DNA of 64,000 bases from Bacteriovoracaceae bacterium (GTDB lineage Bacteria; Bdellovibrionota; Bacteriovoracia; Bacteriovoracales; Bacteriovoracaceae), in NCBI GenBank assembly GCA_018675575.1, contig JABGXW010000162.1:62001-126000 (forward strand), written 5' to 3'. Below the pieces are notes generated by a model. That model did no database searches, was not told where the DNA came from, and was given only the letters and a program-made list of their open reading frames with translations. Numbering within the stretch: the first letter of the stretch is position 1; each line of letters begins with the position of its first letter. Made by a program: the position numbers and the translations under genes. Below, piece after piece: positions 27,477-37,150 of the stretch.

Positions 27477-30271
27477 AAATACTTACCAGTTAGGCTGGCT
27501 TTGCAACGTTTTATTTCTTCAGGGGTACCAGTAAAAACAATTTCACCTCCATTAATACCGCCTTCGGGTCCTAGGTCAATAATATGGTGTGCCGCTTTTA
27601 TAACATCGATATTATGTTCTACGATAACAACTGTATTATCGGAATCTATTAACTTTTGAATTGCCTTGAGGAGTAACTTTATATCATTGAAATGGAGACC
27701 AGTAGTTGGCTCATCTAAGACATATAGGCAATGACCCTTAGTTCTTTTTGCAAGCTCTTTACTTAATTTGAGACGTTGTGCCTCTCCACCAGAAAGTGTT
27801 GTAGCAGGTTGACCAAGTTTTATATAACCCAGTCCAACTTCTGTTAATGTAGATAAGGTTTTTAAAATTTTAGGTTGATTTTTGAAAAAAACTAATGCTT
27901 CTTCTATCGTTAATTCTAGAACTTCTGCTATGGATAATCCTTTAAATAGTATTGAAAGTGTTTCTTTGTTATATCGAGAACCTTTACACTCAACACAAGT
28001 TATAAATACATCAGGAAGAAAGTGCATCTCTATTTTCTTTACACCATTTCCTTCACAATCATCACATCGGCCACCTTTAATATTAAAACTAAAGCGACCA
28101 GGTTTATAACCTCTTATCTTTGAGTCTGGTGTTTTGGAAAAGATATCCCTTATAATGTCAAAAATCCCAGTATAGGTTGCAGGATTCGATTGTGGAGACT
28201 TTCCAATCGGAGATTGATCTAACTCGATAATTGTTTTTATATAGTCAGTACCTGTAAGCGCTTTATAGTTACTTTTGGTATATAGAATTTTATTAGACTT
28301 TGTTGATAATTTCTTCTTTAGTGCCGGTACCAAGATATTATGGACAAGAGTGGATTTTCCAGAGCCACTAACTCCTGTTATGGCGATTAAGCGACCGAGA
28401 GGAAAAGTTACAGTTATATTTTTTAAATTATTTTCAGAGGCCTCATGAAGTACTAGAAGATTTTTATTTGTAGGCATAAAATCGTTTTGAATCTCAATTG
28501 AGTCTTCAGATTTAAGATACCTTCCAGTTAATGATTTTTGTTCTTTAATAATGGTAGAAATATTACCTTCAACTACGACTTCCCCTCCATGAATTCCGGC
28601 TTCTGGCCCCATATCGACTATGTAGTCTGCGGCCTTCATTGTCTCTAAGTCATGCTCTACAACTAAAACAGTATTTCCAATATCACGTAAGTTAATCATC
28701 GTTTGTATCAATTTTTTATTATCTGATTGATGCAACCCTATACTAGGTTCATCTAATACATAAAGGACTCCTGTTAAAGATGAACCTAGTTGAGAAGCAA
28801 GCCTTATTCTTTGACTTTCCCCTCCAGATAAAGACCCAGCAGCTCTATCTAAAGTTAAATAATGAAGTCCAACATCATTTAGAAAGGATAGTCGATTAAT
28901 TATTTGTTTAAGGAGTTTGTCAGCGATCAGTGACTTTTCTTGAGAGAGCTTTAATTGTATAAAAAACAAATAGAGATCATAGATTGAATATGAGCAGAGA
29001 ACAGAAATATTTTTATCACCAATTTTAGTGGATAATGCTTCGGCCCTTAAGCGTTGACCCTGGCAAGATGTACAGGTCTTAATTTCCATAAAACCTTCCA
29101 TGAACTTTCTGACTTTCTCAGACCCTGTTTCAACATATTTTTTATTCAGCCATTGTTCAATGCCTGGAAAAGCTTTTTTAAATTTAAAGTGGCTATTTTC
29201 ACTTTCAAATGAATACTGATATTCTTTAGATGTACCCTCAAAAATAATTTTTGTTATTTTTGAATTAAGGTCACGTAAAGGAGTAGAGATTATAATTTTT
29301 TCTGCCTTGAAAACAGACTCAACCATTTTTAAAAGAAACGAGTTCTTTTTTAACAAAGGAATGGCACCATCAATAAGGGATAAAGAGTCATCAAAAATGA
29401 GGGTGGTTTTGTCTAGGGTTTTAGACTCTCCTATACCATTGCATTTTTCACAGGCACCAATTGCAGAATTAAAAGAAAATAATCTGGGTTCTAAGTCGGG
29501 ATAAATTTCTTCAGTGGTTGGAGAAATATTTAATTCACTAAAAACATGTAGTTCATCATTAATTAACGCCTTTAGGGTTCCGCGACCAAACTTAAGAGCT
29601 TGTTCAATAGATTCCAATAACCTTTTACCTATTCCCGCTTTTAAAATAAGTCTATCGATTACAAGGTCAAAATTATATGTTTTATTTTTAACTTCTAATA
29701 TCTCTTCTAGAGTCATTAGATTCTTATTATAAAAAGCTCGAGTGAAACCGAGAGTGAGGAACTGGTTTATTTGAGCTTTAAACTCGATAAGATTTTTTGC
29801 CTTTATGGAAGACATTAGATGTATTTTTGATTTTTCCTTATTCTTTATGATAATTCGACTAATCTGAGGAGGAGTATATTGGACAACTTCTTCACCAGTT
29901 TTAGGATCATAAAATGTACCTGCACGTGCATATAAAACTCGCATATAATCATAAATTTCTGTAATTGTTCCAACAGTAGAGCGAGGGTTTTTTCCTGTTG
30001 TTCTTTGATTAATTGCAATTGCTGGAGATAATCCTTCAATACTTTCAACATCTGGTGGTTGGTATTGTCCGAGAAATTGACGAGCATAAGAGCTTAATGA
30101 TTCTATATAGCGTCTTTGGCCTTCAATATAAATTGTATCAAATGCGAGTGATGACTTACCTGAACCCGACGGACCGGTAATAACTATTAAAGAATCTTTA
30201 GGTAATGTAACTGACACGTCTTTTAAGTTATGAACATTTGATCTGATAACTTTAATATGAGTTGGTTTCAT
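27473..30271 (-). CDS. uvrA: Excinuclease ABC subunit A
   Basis: DNA-damage sensor ATPase of nucleotide excision repair. The start at 30271 (MKPTHIKVIRSN), overlapping the pdxA stop in ATGA, gives 932 residues; an upstream ATG at 30295 would lie inside pdxA. There are two ABC cassettes: Walker A GPSGSGKS at 33-40 and a second GVSGSGKST, with two LSGGE signatures. Zinc finger 2 keeps both Cys pairs (CDDC...CVEC, about 735-762). Zinc finger 1 keeps only CEKC near 275; the usual upstream C-P-x-C is replaced by N-I-S-P-T-T. Confidence 0.97.
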   Translation of the reverse strand: MKPTHIKVIRSNVHNLKDVSVTLPKDSLIVITGPSGSGKSSLAFDTIYIEGQRRYIESLSSYARQFLGQYQPPDVESIEGLSPAIAINQRTTGKNPRSTVGTITEIYDYMRVLYARAGTFYDPKTGEEVVQYTPPQISRIIIKNKEKSKIHLMSSIKAKNLIEFKAQINQFLTLGFTRAFYNKNLMTLEEILEVKNKTYNFDLVIDRLILKAGIGKRLLESIEQALKFGRGTLKALINDELHVFSELNISPTTEEIYPDLEPRLFSFNSAIGACEKCNGIGESKTLDKTTLIFDDSLSLIDGAIPLLKKNSFLLKMVESVFKAEKIIISTPLRDLNSKITKIIFEGTSKEYQYSFESENSHFKFKKAFPGIEQWLNKKYVETGSEKVRKFMEGFMEIKTCTSCQGQRLRAEALSTKIGDKNISVLCSYSIYDLYLFFIQLKLSQEKSLIADKLLKQIINRLSFLNDVGLHYLTLDRAAGSLSGGESQRIRLASQLGSSLTGVLYVLDEPSIGLHQSDNKKLIQTMINLRDIGNTVLVVEHDLETMKAADYIVDMGPEAGIHGGEVVVEGNISTIIKEQKSLTGRYLKSEDSIEIQNDFMPTNKNLLVLHEASENNLKNITVTFPLGRLIAITGVSGSGKSTLVHNILVPALKKKLSTKSNKILYTKSNYKALTGTDYIKTIIELDQSPIGKSPQSNPATYTGIFDIIRDIFSKTPDSKIRGYKPGRFSFNIKGGRCDDCEGNGVKKIEMHFLPDVFITCVECKGSRYNKETLSILFKGLSIAEVLELTIEEALVFFKNQPKILKTLSTLTEVGLGYIKLGQPATTLSGGEAQRLKLSKELAKRTKGHCLYVLDEPTTGLHFNDIKLLLKAIQKLIDSDNTVVIVEHNIDVIKAAHHIIDLGPEGGINGGEIVFTGTPEEIKRCKASLTGKYL

Positions 30272-31185
30272 GTTGTGCCTATAAGCTTCAAGCATTTATT
30301 TAGGCTTAAAAGAGAACATTCATAATTAGCAATGTTTTTTCCAACCAGGTCTGGAGCTGTACCGTGATCAACACTTAAACGATGGAAGGGTAAACCAATT
30401 GTAATATTAAGGCCTAGAAATCTATTTCTTTCTTTAAAGATATTTAGGCCCTGGTCGTGATAAGGAAATATGAAAAGCTGGGACTTGTTGGCCGAGCGTT
30501 GATTATATATTGTGTCTGATGGAAAAGGGCCTTTAAATTTGATCTTGTTAAATTGATTTTGTAGCCTTGTAATAAGCTTAGGAAATATTTTTTCTTCTTC
30601 TCCAAGCGTTCCATTTTCACCTGCGTGGGGATTAATACCAGAAAAAATGACTTCAGAAATATTATCTATAGATAAAAGCGTTTTTTCAATTTTTGAAAAA
30701 TGATCATTAGCCAGCATGAAGGATGGTACATCTACTAACGGTATATGATCTGAAAGTAAGAGAATATAATCTTTGTAAGATTCGAAAAACATTCCGAGAG
30801 TATTATTTTTAAAATGTCGTCTCAGATATTCTGTATGTCCGGAGCATAATTGCTCATTAAAATACAATTCTTTCTTATTCATGGGAAGTGTTAGTAGCAC
30901 ATCATCTTTTTTAATTACTCCAATAATATAATCAAGAGAGTCTTGAGATGTTGATTTGTTCCTTTGAATAAACTTTATGGGCAAAGCTCCACCTGAAAAG
31001 ATGAGCTTACTACTAACAATAGAAAAATCGAAATTCAAATTATTCATGTGGGTTTTTAAAACAGTTTCATTACAAACAAGTGTAAAGTATTTTTTTAAAC
31101 AGATGGGGAGGCATGAGAATGCTTTTAAGAAAACCTCGAGCCCAATTGAGTTCTCGCTGCCTTGTGAAACAAAGATAGTATCCAT
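30268..31185 (-). CDS. pdxA: PdxA-family 4-phosphohydroxy-threonine dehydrogenase
   Basis: PdxA oxidises 4-phosphohydroxy-L-threonine in the DXP-dependent vitamin B6 route. Family motifs are present: GHTEYLRRHF, GINPHAGENGTLG, GPFPSDTIY, YHDQGL and NITIGLPFHRLSVDHGTA, including metal-site histidines in GHTE, DHIP and YHDQG. The 305 residues are somewhat short, and the otherwise invariant N-terminal TPGDPxGIGPE motif is replaced by SQGSENSIGLE. This divergence makes the substrate less certain. It is two bases from the SurA-like gene and overlaps uvrA by four. Confidence 0.85.
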   Translation of the reverse strand: MDTIFVSQGSENSIGLEVFLKAFSCLPICLKKYFTLVCNETVLKTHMNNLNFDFSIVSSKLIFSGGALPIKFIQRNKSTSQDSLDYIIGVIKKDDVLLTLPMNKKELYFNEQLCSGHTEYLRRHFKNNTLGMFFESYKDYILLLSDHIPLVDVPSFMLANDHFSKIEKTLLSIDNISEVIFSGINPHAGENGTLGEEEKIFPKLITRLQNQFNKIKFKGPFPSDTIYNQRSANKSQLFIFPYHDQGLNIFKERNRFLGLNITIGLPFHRLSVDHGTAPDLVGKNIANYECSLLSLNKCLKLIGTT

Positions 31186-31187
31186 TA

Positions 31188-32105
31188 TTAGAAGAAATAT
31201 TTTATATAATGTTTATTATTTTCCCGCTTGAACCAAAGACTAGTTACTTTACTGGCAGTATTTTGGAATAGTTGCTCTCGTATCTTTAGGCGAGCCTTCT
31301 TATAGTTTGAAGAAGCAACAAGATCCTTTTTTTTAATAAAGAACACATGATAGGCATTTCCAAGTTTTATTGGATTAGAAAAACTTCCTTGATCCGTTCT
31401 CTTTAAAACATTTTTAAGGTCAGCTGTAAGCCCCTCTTCAGTAATGTTGCCGAGCTCATTTGTTTGAAGTTCAGAGTACTTGTTAGGAAGAACACCATTT
31501 GTTTGAAACTTTCTTAACATATTTTTAAATGACTTTTTCATCTTAGATGTCATTGCAGAAGCGTCCATAGAGAAATCAATTAAATTATATCTAAAAGCGA
31601 CAGTTTTATTTTTAAGATTGTTGCGATAATAATAATTCTTAATTTCTTGTTCAGTAATAGATATGAGTGGACGAATAACTCTAGAGTAAAAGATGTTATA
31701 TTCTATTGTTTCACGAATAATTTCAAAATATTCATCGAAGGTCATGTTGTTACTTTTTAAAAACTGTAATAATGCTTTTCGATTTAATCGAAGTCGTTTC
31801 TCGGTAGACTTGATCTGCGATTCAACTTGGTCGTCATTAATTATATATCCAAGCTCTGCAAGTTTTTCTCGTGTCATATATCTGCGTATAATTATTTTTG
31901 AAATTTCGGCATCATTATATTTAATTTTTGTGTATACACCGGGAGAAATGTTTCTTCTGGCGGCAAGGTTCTGATTAACTCTTTTAAGTTGAGATAAAGT
32001 GATAACCTTGTCGTTAAAAACGGCAACCATCTTATCTAATAATCTGGCGTTGGCGTTTGATAAAGTTAAAAAAAATAAGAGAGATAAAAAGACCTGTCGC
32101 AACAT
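31188..32105 (-). CDS. SurA-like periplasmic chaperone/peptidyl-prolyl isomerase
   Basis: A 305-residue protein starting at the ATG at 32105, which has AAGGA upstream and gives a clean signal peptide MLRQVFLSLLFFLTLSNANA; an upstream ATG would add ten residues before it. The N-terminal SurA-type helical domain (MVAVFNDKVITLSQLKR) is followed by a C-terminal region (about 190-275) resembling a degenerate parvulin domain (GNITEEGLTADLKNVLKR..., NPIKLGNAYHVFFIKKKD). Probably an outer-membrane protein chaperone. Confidence 0.8.
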   Translation of the reverse strand: MLRQVFLSLLFFLTLSNANARLLDKMVAVFNDKVITLSQLKRVNQNLAARRNISPGVYTKIKYNDAEISKIIIRRYMTREKLAELGYIINDDQVESQIKSTEKRLRLNRKALLQFLKSNNMTFDEYFEIIRETIEYNIFYSRVIRPLISITEQEIKNYYYRNNLKNKTVAFRYNLIDFSMDASAMTSKMKKSFKNMLRKFQTNGVLPNKYSELQTNELGNITEEGLTADLKNVLKRTDQGSFSNPIKLGNAYHVFFIKKKDLVASSNYKKARLKIREQLFQNTASKVTSLWFKRENNKHYIKYFF

Positions 32106-32112
32106 TATAATC

Positions 32113-32158
32113 CTTGGGTAAAAATAGCGATTCATAGAATCGTTATATCTTACCCAAG
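32113..32158 (-). promoter_or_regulatory. 46-base nested hairpin before the SurA-like gene
   Basis: CTTGGGTAA (32113-32121) pairs with TTACCCAAG (32150-32158), and inside it CGATTC (32128-32133) pairs with GAATCG (32137-32142). On the minus-strand mRNA it lies between the PpiC-like stop and the next start. The AAGGA ribosome site partly overlaps the base of the stem, suggesting translational control or partial termination. Confidence 0.5.
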
Positions 32159-32172
32159 AATTTTCAAAATGG

Positions 32173-32991
32173 TTAGTTCAAATGTTTTTCAACAACCTTG
32201 ATATTTGCTCCCTTACGTAGGTCAGCAAAATATTTTTGAAGAATTGAATCTCTTTTTTGATCGTAAACAACTTTCTTGTAGAATGCCATGTTGATCGATT
32301 TAAAGTCTTTTGCGGCCAATACCTTGATGACATGATAACCAAATTGGGTTCTTACAGGTGATGTAATATAGTTATTGGCCTTTCCGTTAATTGCTTTAAA
32401 GTATTCTGGCGCCAGTCTAGAAGCTGGTTGAAACCCCATGTCCCCACCATTTGGAGCCGTGCTGCTTTGCGAAAACTTGTTAGCAAGTACGGCATATTTA
32501 TCAGGATTTGTTTTAAGCGCAGAGTAAACTTCAAGTGCCTGCTTTAACGCCGCTTTTACTTCGTTTTCATCTGGTTGGGCCCTAACCCTAAATAAGATAT
32601 GAGCAGTCCTATATTCTTTATGTCCTTGATAATATTTCTCAGTATCTCTGTCTGTAACAGATATTTTTTTAAGAAGTGGCTCTAGATCCTTAGAAATTTG
32701 AGCATGGTACATAACCTCTTGCATTTTCTTTTTAACTATTGGGTTGTTGTTCAGCTTGTTTTTAAGCGCCCTTGCTATGCCAAGTTTTTTGTTAATTAAT
32801 TCGTTTAAAACAGAATCTTTAGAAGTAGGTTTGTCATTAACAAACAACATTCTCTGGCGAAAACTTTCATCTAATTCTGCTTTGAAAATCTTCTCTCCGT
32901 TTACAGTTGCCACAATCAGAGGTTTTTTAGCTGCAAAAACATTAAGAGGGAGAATGAAAAGTAATAGAAATTTTAAAGAGTTATTTATCAT
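32173..32991 (-). CDS. Parvulin-type peptidyl-prolyl cis-trans isomerase (PpiC/PrsA-like)
   Basis: A 272-residue exported foldase. The signal peptide is MINNSLKFLLLFILPLNVFA. An N-terminal SurA_N-type helical part follows (about 25-125). The complete parvulin domain covers about 125-235: YRTAHILFRV, AVLANKFSQSSTAPNGGDMGF and SPVRTQFGYHVIKVL. It sits between mfd and the SurA-like gene, so two related envelope chaperones are encoded in tandem. Confidence 0.92.
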   Translation of the reverse strand: MINNSLKFLLLFILPLNVFAAKKPLIVATVNGEKIFKAELDESFRQRMLFVNDKPTSKDSVLNELINKKLGIARALKNKLNNNPIVKKKMQEVMYHAQISKDLEPLLKKISVTDRDTEKYYQGHKEYRTAHILFRVRAQPDENEVKAALKQALEVYSALKTNPDKYAVLANKFSQSSTAPNGGDMGFQPASRLAPEYFKAINGKANNYITSPVRTQFGYHVIKVLAAKDFKSINMAFYKKVVYDQKRDSILQKYFADLRKGANIKVVEKHLN

Positions 32992-33062
32992 ATTTTTTCC
33001 ATGAATATTTTTAATATATTAAGAGATTATATCAGAAAAATAAAATGTTATTAATAAAAACA

Positions 33063-36000
33063 CTAGGATGGAACAATTTTCTCTGCAATCTTTTGGCAAA
33101 CACCGACTAATTCAGTAGGACTTATTTCTTGCCCATGGGAATACATAACCCGATATTCAGGAGTAAATTGGTAAATCTTTGGTTGTGATAAAAAGACCTC
33201 AACAATATTGTTACGCAGGTCTGCATTGCCCTTTAGAGCGTCTTGGTCGAAATTAAAAACAACTGAGGGGCCTGTAACTTGAACAGATTTTAATCCACAA
33301 AATTTTAAGACAACTCTAGACTTTAAAATATGAATAAGATTATTTAGCTCTGCAGGTATGGCACCATAAATATCTAAGAATTCTTCTTCAATGTAATTTA
33401 TTTGTTCCAAATTTGTAGAATTAGAGAGTCTTTTATACGTTTTTAGTCTTTCTGAAGAGTTATGTATGTAGTTATTAGGAATGTAGGCAGGATGTGGCGT
33501 AGAAATTTCAATGTCCATTCTCTCTACTTTTTTGTTGCCCTGAATCTCATTAATCGCTTCTTTCAATAAACCCATATAAAGCTCTAATCCAATAGAGCCA
33601 ATGTGACCTGTTTGTTCTCCTCCTAAAATATCACCAGCACCTCTGATCTCTAAATCACAAGTCGCAATATTAAACCCCGAGCCCATGTCCGCATAAGTTT
33701 GAAGCGCCTTTAATCTTTTTTCAGCAATTTCTGACAATGAGCGATTATTTGGAATAACAAAATAAGCGTAAGCTTTTTTATCTGATCGACCGATTCTTCC
33801 TCTAAGTTGATGAAGTTGAGCTAGGCCGAATGTATCAGCACGATCGATAATCATGGTATTTGCATTAGGAATATCGAGACCAGATTCAATTATTGTAGTA
33901 GCAACGAGAATTTGAAACTCATTGGCGTAAAATCTTCTGATTCTATCTTCTAACTCTTTCTCTGGCATTTGTCCGTGAGCAAATACAATTTTTGCTGTTG
34001 GCACCAACTCTCTAATATGTGAAACAAATTGTTCCATATCATTGACTTTATTATGAACGACAAAGACTTGCCCCCCCCTACTAAGCTCTTTTTCTATCGC
34101 TACCTTTATTGTGTGGGCATCATCTTTTATTAAGTAAGTCTTAATTGATTGCCTTCTCGGAGGGGCTGTTTTTATAAGTGCGAGATCTCTAATTCCTAAG
34201 AAAGCTAATTGTAAAGTTCTTGGGATAGGCGTTGCTGTTAAGGTTAGAAAATCTACTGTAGATTTTAATAGTTTTAGTTTTTCTTTATGTCCAACCCCAA
34301 ATCGCTGCTCTTCATCTACTACGACTAGCCCAAGATCTCTGTATTTTATTTTTTCAGATAGTAGTGCATGAGTTCCAATGATTATATCTATTTTACCTTC
34401 AGCAAGTTTTGACTTAATTTTTTTAGCTTCTTTTGAGGTTTTAAAGCGAGATAAGAAATCAACAGATACCGCAAACTTTCTAAATCGCTCCTTAAACGAG
34501 TTGTAATGTTGAAGCGCAAGAATTGTTGTGGGTACAAGAATTGCTACCTGCTTATGATCTAATATCGCCTTATAGGCTGCCCTCATCGCCACTTCAGTTT
34601 TTCCGAAACCCACATCTCCACAAACAAGAAAATCCATCGGTTTGGTTTTTTGCATAGACTTTATTACTTCAGAAATGGCAAGTGTTTGATCGGGAGTTTC
34701 TTCGAACGGAAAAGCAAGTTCGAATTCATTAAACTCATGATCAGGTGGAGAAAATCCATAAGCTAGTGCTGAATTTCGTTTCGCTTGTAATTTAAGTAAA
34801 TCAAAAGCAAGTTTTTTAACCCCAGAGCGCGCCTTCTCTTTTGCTTTCAAGAATTTACCTGTACGTAAACTGTCTGACTTTATGCCGGATGAGCTATCTG
34901 CGTGCTTTTGAATAGTGTTTATTTTATATACAGGAACATAAATTTTGTCTTTACTGGTATATTCAATAACTAAATAGTCAGAGGTGAGTCCATTTAATGT
35001 GAGAGATTCGAGTCCAAGGAAAACACCTACCCCGTGTTCATTATGAACGACAAAGTCATTTTCTTTTAAGGTCGCTAATTGTTCGGCAAATAAATCTATA
35101 TTTTGAGTTCTTATAAACCTGGCTTTAGCGCTTTTGGTAGAAAATAAATCACCGTCAGAAATAAGCAAGGTTGGACCGTTTTGATAATAAAACCCAGAAG
35201 AAACTTTAAAATATTCAAACTTAATCTTGTTAATTAACGCGGTAGAAAACTCATAAGCTTCAAGTAGATGTTTAAACTCATCATGTGATGATTGATACTT
35301 TGATGTGAAGATAACTTGCCCTTTGGTACTGAAGTTATCTTTTATGTATTGTAAAATAGTTCTTATATATTCCTGTTTACTATCTGTCGGATTTGTAATT
35401 TGTTTAAAAAATAACTTAGTGCTTTCAAGTTTGAATTCCACCATATTAGAAAGGTCTTGATCTAGATTTGAAAGAATAGCGACCTCATTAATTTTTAAAC
35501 ATCGATAATTTAAAATATTGTTTAACACCTCTGGATCTAAAATTTTATCAGGATGTGGAAGAAGGTTTTGAGTATCTTTATTTTTTTCTTCACGATTAAA
35601 ATCATCACAAAGTTCGTCATAAAATATCTCAAATGATTGTTGCCCTCGTAGATCTTCAACGCTTGAAACTAAAACTGACTCTGTATTAAAATAATTTAAT
35701 AAGGACGATGACTTTTCAAAAAACAAGGGACAATAAGCCGGATAATCATCAAATAGAAACTGATCACTGAGCAAGGCGAATATCCTTTTCCTTGACTCCA
35801 GCTTTTCTCTGGAAGAAATTGGAGGCATTGGAATATGTTGTCGTAAGTTTTGACTAAACTCTTGGTTAACTAGGATTTGTGGGGCAGGTCCAATAAAAAT
35901 TTGATCGATAGAAATTTCTTTTTTTGTCCTCTGTGTTGCACGATCAATTTGGAAAATTTCCTCAATCATGTCATCAAAATACTGGATTCTTATGGGCTCA

Positions 36001-36554
36001 TGAGAAATAGGAAAAATATCGAATATTTCTCCTTTTCTTGAAAAAGTCCCCGGTTCTTCAACGGTATGACTAGATTGGTATCCTATTGAGAGTAATTTAT
36101 GAGCAAGATCTAGTGGCGAAATTATGTCACTAACTGACAGGGTTAGTATGTTACTCAAGAAAAACTCTTTAGGTGGAAGCTTCATGGCCAGCGCATCAAC
36201 GGAACAGATAATCAACGAGTTTTCGTTATGTGCTAACTCATTCAATACCCGAAACCTTTGAATTAAGTTTCTTTCTGAGGAGAGAATTCCAGTGTAAGGA
36301 GAAACGTCAAGACCCGGGAAATGGCGCACGTTATGCGATGCAATTGTATTTTTTAATTGCTCATAAATTCGCTCAGAGTGCTCGTTAGAAGGACACACGA
36401 TAATATGATCTCTATCATAAAGAAATTTATTTTTGGCCATTATTGCATCTCGTAAGATGTAAGACCACTGTTCAGAATTAACTCCATTAATAGTTAATGC
36501 GTTTTGTTTTTTTGATGACCAGTCGTAAATTTTTGATAATAAATTATCTAACAT
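33063..36554 (-). CDS. mfd: Transcription-repair coupling factor Mfd
   Basis: SF2 translocase that removes stalled RNA polymerase and recruits UvrA. The 1163 residues match family length. N-terminal UvrB-like domains are followed by the RNA-polymerase interacting domain (about 500-560). The RecG-like motor has Walker A GDVGFGKTE near 645, DEEQRFG, LTATPIPRTL and QLRGRIGRS. It is first in a minus-strand set that also contains uvrA, its functional partner. The start follows GGTGAG and is divergent from nuoA. A G8 tract (34071-34078 complement) encodes RGG. Confidence 0.98.
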   Translation of the reverse strand: MLDNLLSKIYDWSSKKQNALTINGVNSEQWSYILRDAIMAKNKFLYDRDHIIVCPSNEHSERIYEQLKNTIASHNVRHFPGLDVSPYTGILSSERNLIQRFRVLNELAHNENSLIICSVDALAMKLPPKEFFLSNILTLSVSDIISPLDLAHKLLSIGYQSSHTVEEPGTFSRKGEIFDIFPISHEPIRIQYFDDMIEEIFQIDRATQRTKKEISIDQIFIGPAPQILVNQEFSQNLRQHIPMPPISSREKLESRKRIFALLSDQFLFDDYPAYCPLFFEKSSSLLNYFNTESVLVSSVEDLRGQQSFEIFYDELCDDFNREEKNKDTQNLLPHPDKILDPEVLNNILNYRCLKINEVAILSNLDQDLSNMVEFKLESTKLFFKQITNPTDSKQEYIRTILQYIKDNFSTKGQVIFTSKYQSSHDEFKHLLEAYEFSTALINKIKFEYFKVSSGFYYQNGPTLLISDGDLFSTKSAKARFIRTQNIDLFAEQLATLKENDFVVHNEHGVGVFLGLESLTLNGLTSDYLVIEYTSKDKIYVPVYKINTIQKHADSSSGIKSDSLRTGKFLKAKEKARSGVKKLAFDLLKLQAKRNSALAYGFSPPDHEFNEFELAFPFEETPDQTLAISEVIKSMQKTKPMDFLVCGDVGFGKTEVAMRAAYKAILDHKQVAILVPTTILALQHYNSFKERFRKFAVSVDFLSRFKTSKEAKKIKSKLAEGKIDIIIGTHALLSEKIKYRDLGLVVVDEEQRFGVGHKEKLKLLKSTVDFLTLTATPIPRTLQLAFLGIRDLALIKTAPPRRQSIKTYLIKDDAHTIKVAIEKELSRGGQVFVVHNKVNDMEQFVSHIRELVPTAKIVFAHGQMPEKELEDRIRRFYANEFQILVATTIIESGLDIPNANTMIIDRADTFGLAQLHQLRGRIGRSDKKAYAYFVIPNNRSLSEIAEKRLKALQTYADMGSGFNIATCDLEIRGAGDILGGEQTGHIGSIGLELYMGLLKEAINEIQGNKKVERMDIEISTPHPAYIPNNYIHNSSERLKTYKRLSNSTNLEQINYIEEEFLDIYGAIPAELNNLIHILKSRVVLKFCGLKSVQVTGPSVVFNFDQDALKGNADLRNNIVEVFLSQPKIYQFTPEYRVMYSHGQEISPTELVGVCQKIAEKIVPS
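34071..34078 (-). repeat. G8 homopolymer in mfd
   Basis: Eight consecutive G on the coding strand, spelling R-G-G. One of three G8-G9 tracts inside coding sequences in this AT-rich window. Confidence 0.9.
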
Positions 36555-36642
36555 AATTGCTCACCTGCCAGCTGCGTTAAATGAAAGTCTCGTTAACGTA
36601 TTGTCTTAAAATTATTCCAATTCAAAATGTTTCCAAGATGTA

Positions 36643-36663
36643 CATAAAGATGTAATCTTTATG
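36643..36663. promoter_or_regulatory. Inverted repeat upstream of nuoA
   Basis: CATAAAGAT (36643-36651) and ATCTTTATG (36655-36663) form a perfect 9-bp inverted repeat around GTA, 34 bases before the nuoA start in the mfd-nuoA divergent region. It could be an operator or a 5'-leader hairpin for the long nuo transcript. Confidence 0.4.
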
Positions 36664-36697
36664 AGCTAATTTTTCAATAACAAATGGAGTGTATGCC

Positions 36698-37135
36698 ATG
36701 ACAGCATATAACCTAAACGCCTACATGCCAGTCATCATTTTGGTTGGTTTCGCAATCATTATGATTGTTGGTGCTTTAATTGTAGGTCGATTTATCAGAC
36801 CACACAACCCTTCTGACTTAAAAGAAACTGTTTATGAATGTGGCGAAGCGCCTATGGGTGTAGCATGGTCAAATTTTCATGTCCGTTTCTACGTTCTCGC
36901 CCTCGTTTTTATAATTTTTGATGTTGAGGGGGCTTTGATGTTTCCTGTTGCCGTCATCTTTAGAAAATTCAATGAAATAGGAAGTGGCTCAGCAGTCTTT
37001 GTGTCATTATTGCTTTTCATTGGCGTTTTACTTGCAGGCCTAGTTTATTGCTGGAGCAAGGGGGATCTCGACTGGGTTAAATCGTACACACAACAATCTT
37101 TCAATGAAGAAAGAGATGAAAAAAAATTGGCATAA
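36698..37135 (+). CDS. nuoA: NADH-quinone oxidoreductase subunit A
   Basis: Three-helix complex I subunit at the junction with the quinone site. The ATG at 36698, eight bases after TGGAG, is preferred over GTG at 36689. The 145 residues contain the switch-loop motif YECGEAP (Cys48) and the acidic pair in FDVEGALMFP (D75, E77). It is the first gene of a long plus-strand run. nuoH follows directly, with no nuoB, C, D or I between. Confidence 0.95.
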   Translation: MTAYNLNAYMPVIILVGFAIIMIVGALIVGRFIRPHNPSDLKETVYECGEAPMGVAWSNFHVRFYVLALVFIIFDVEGALMFPVAVIFRKFNEIGSGSAVFVSLLLFIGVLLAGLVYCWSKGDLDWVKSYTQQSFNEERDEKKLA

Positions 37136-37150
37136 CAATAAGGATTAAAA

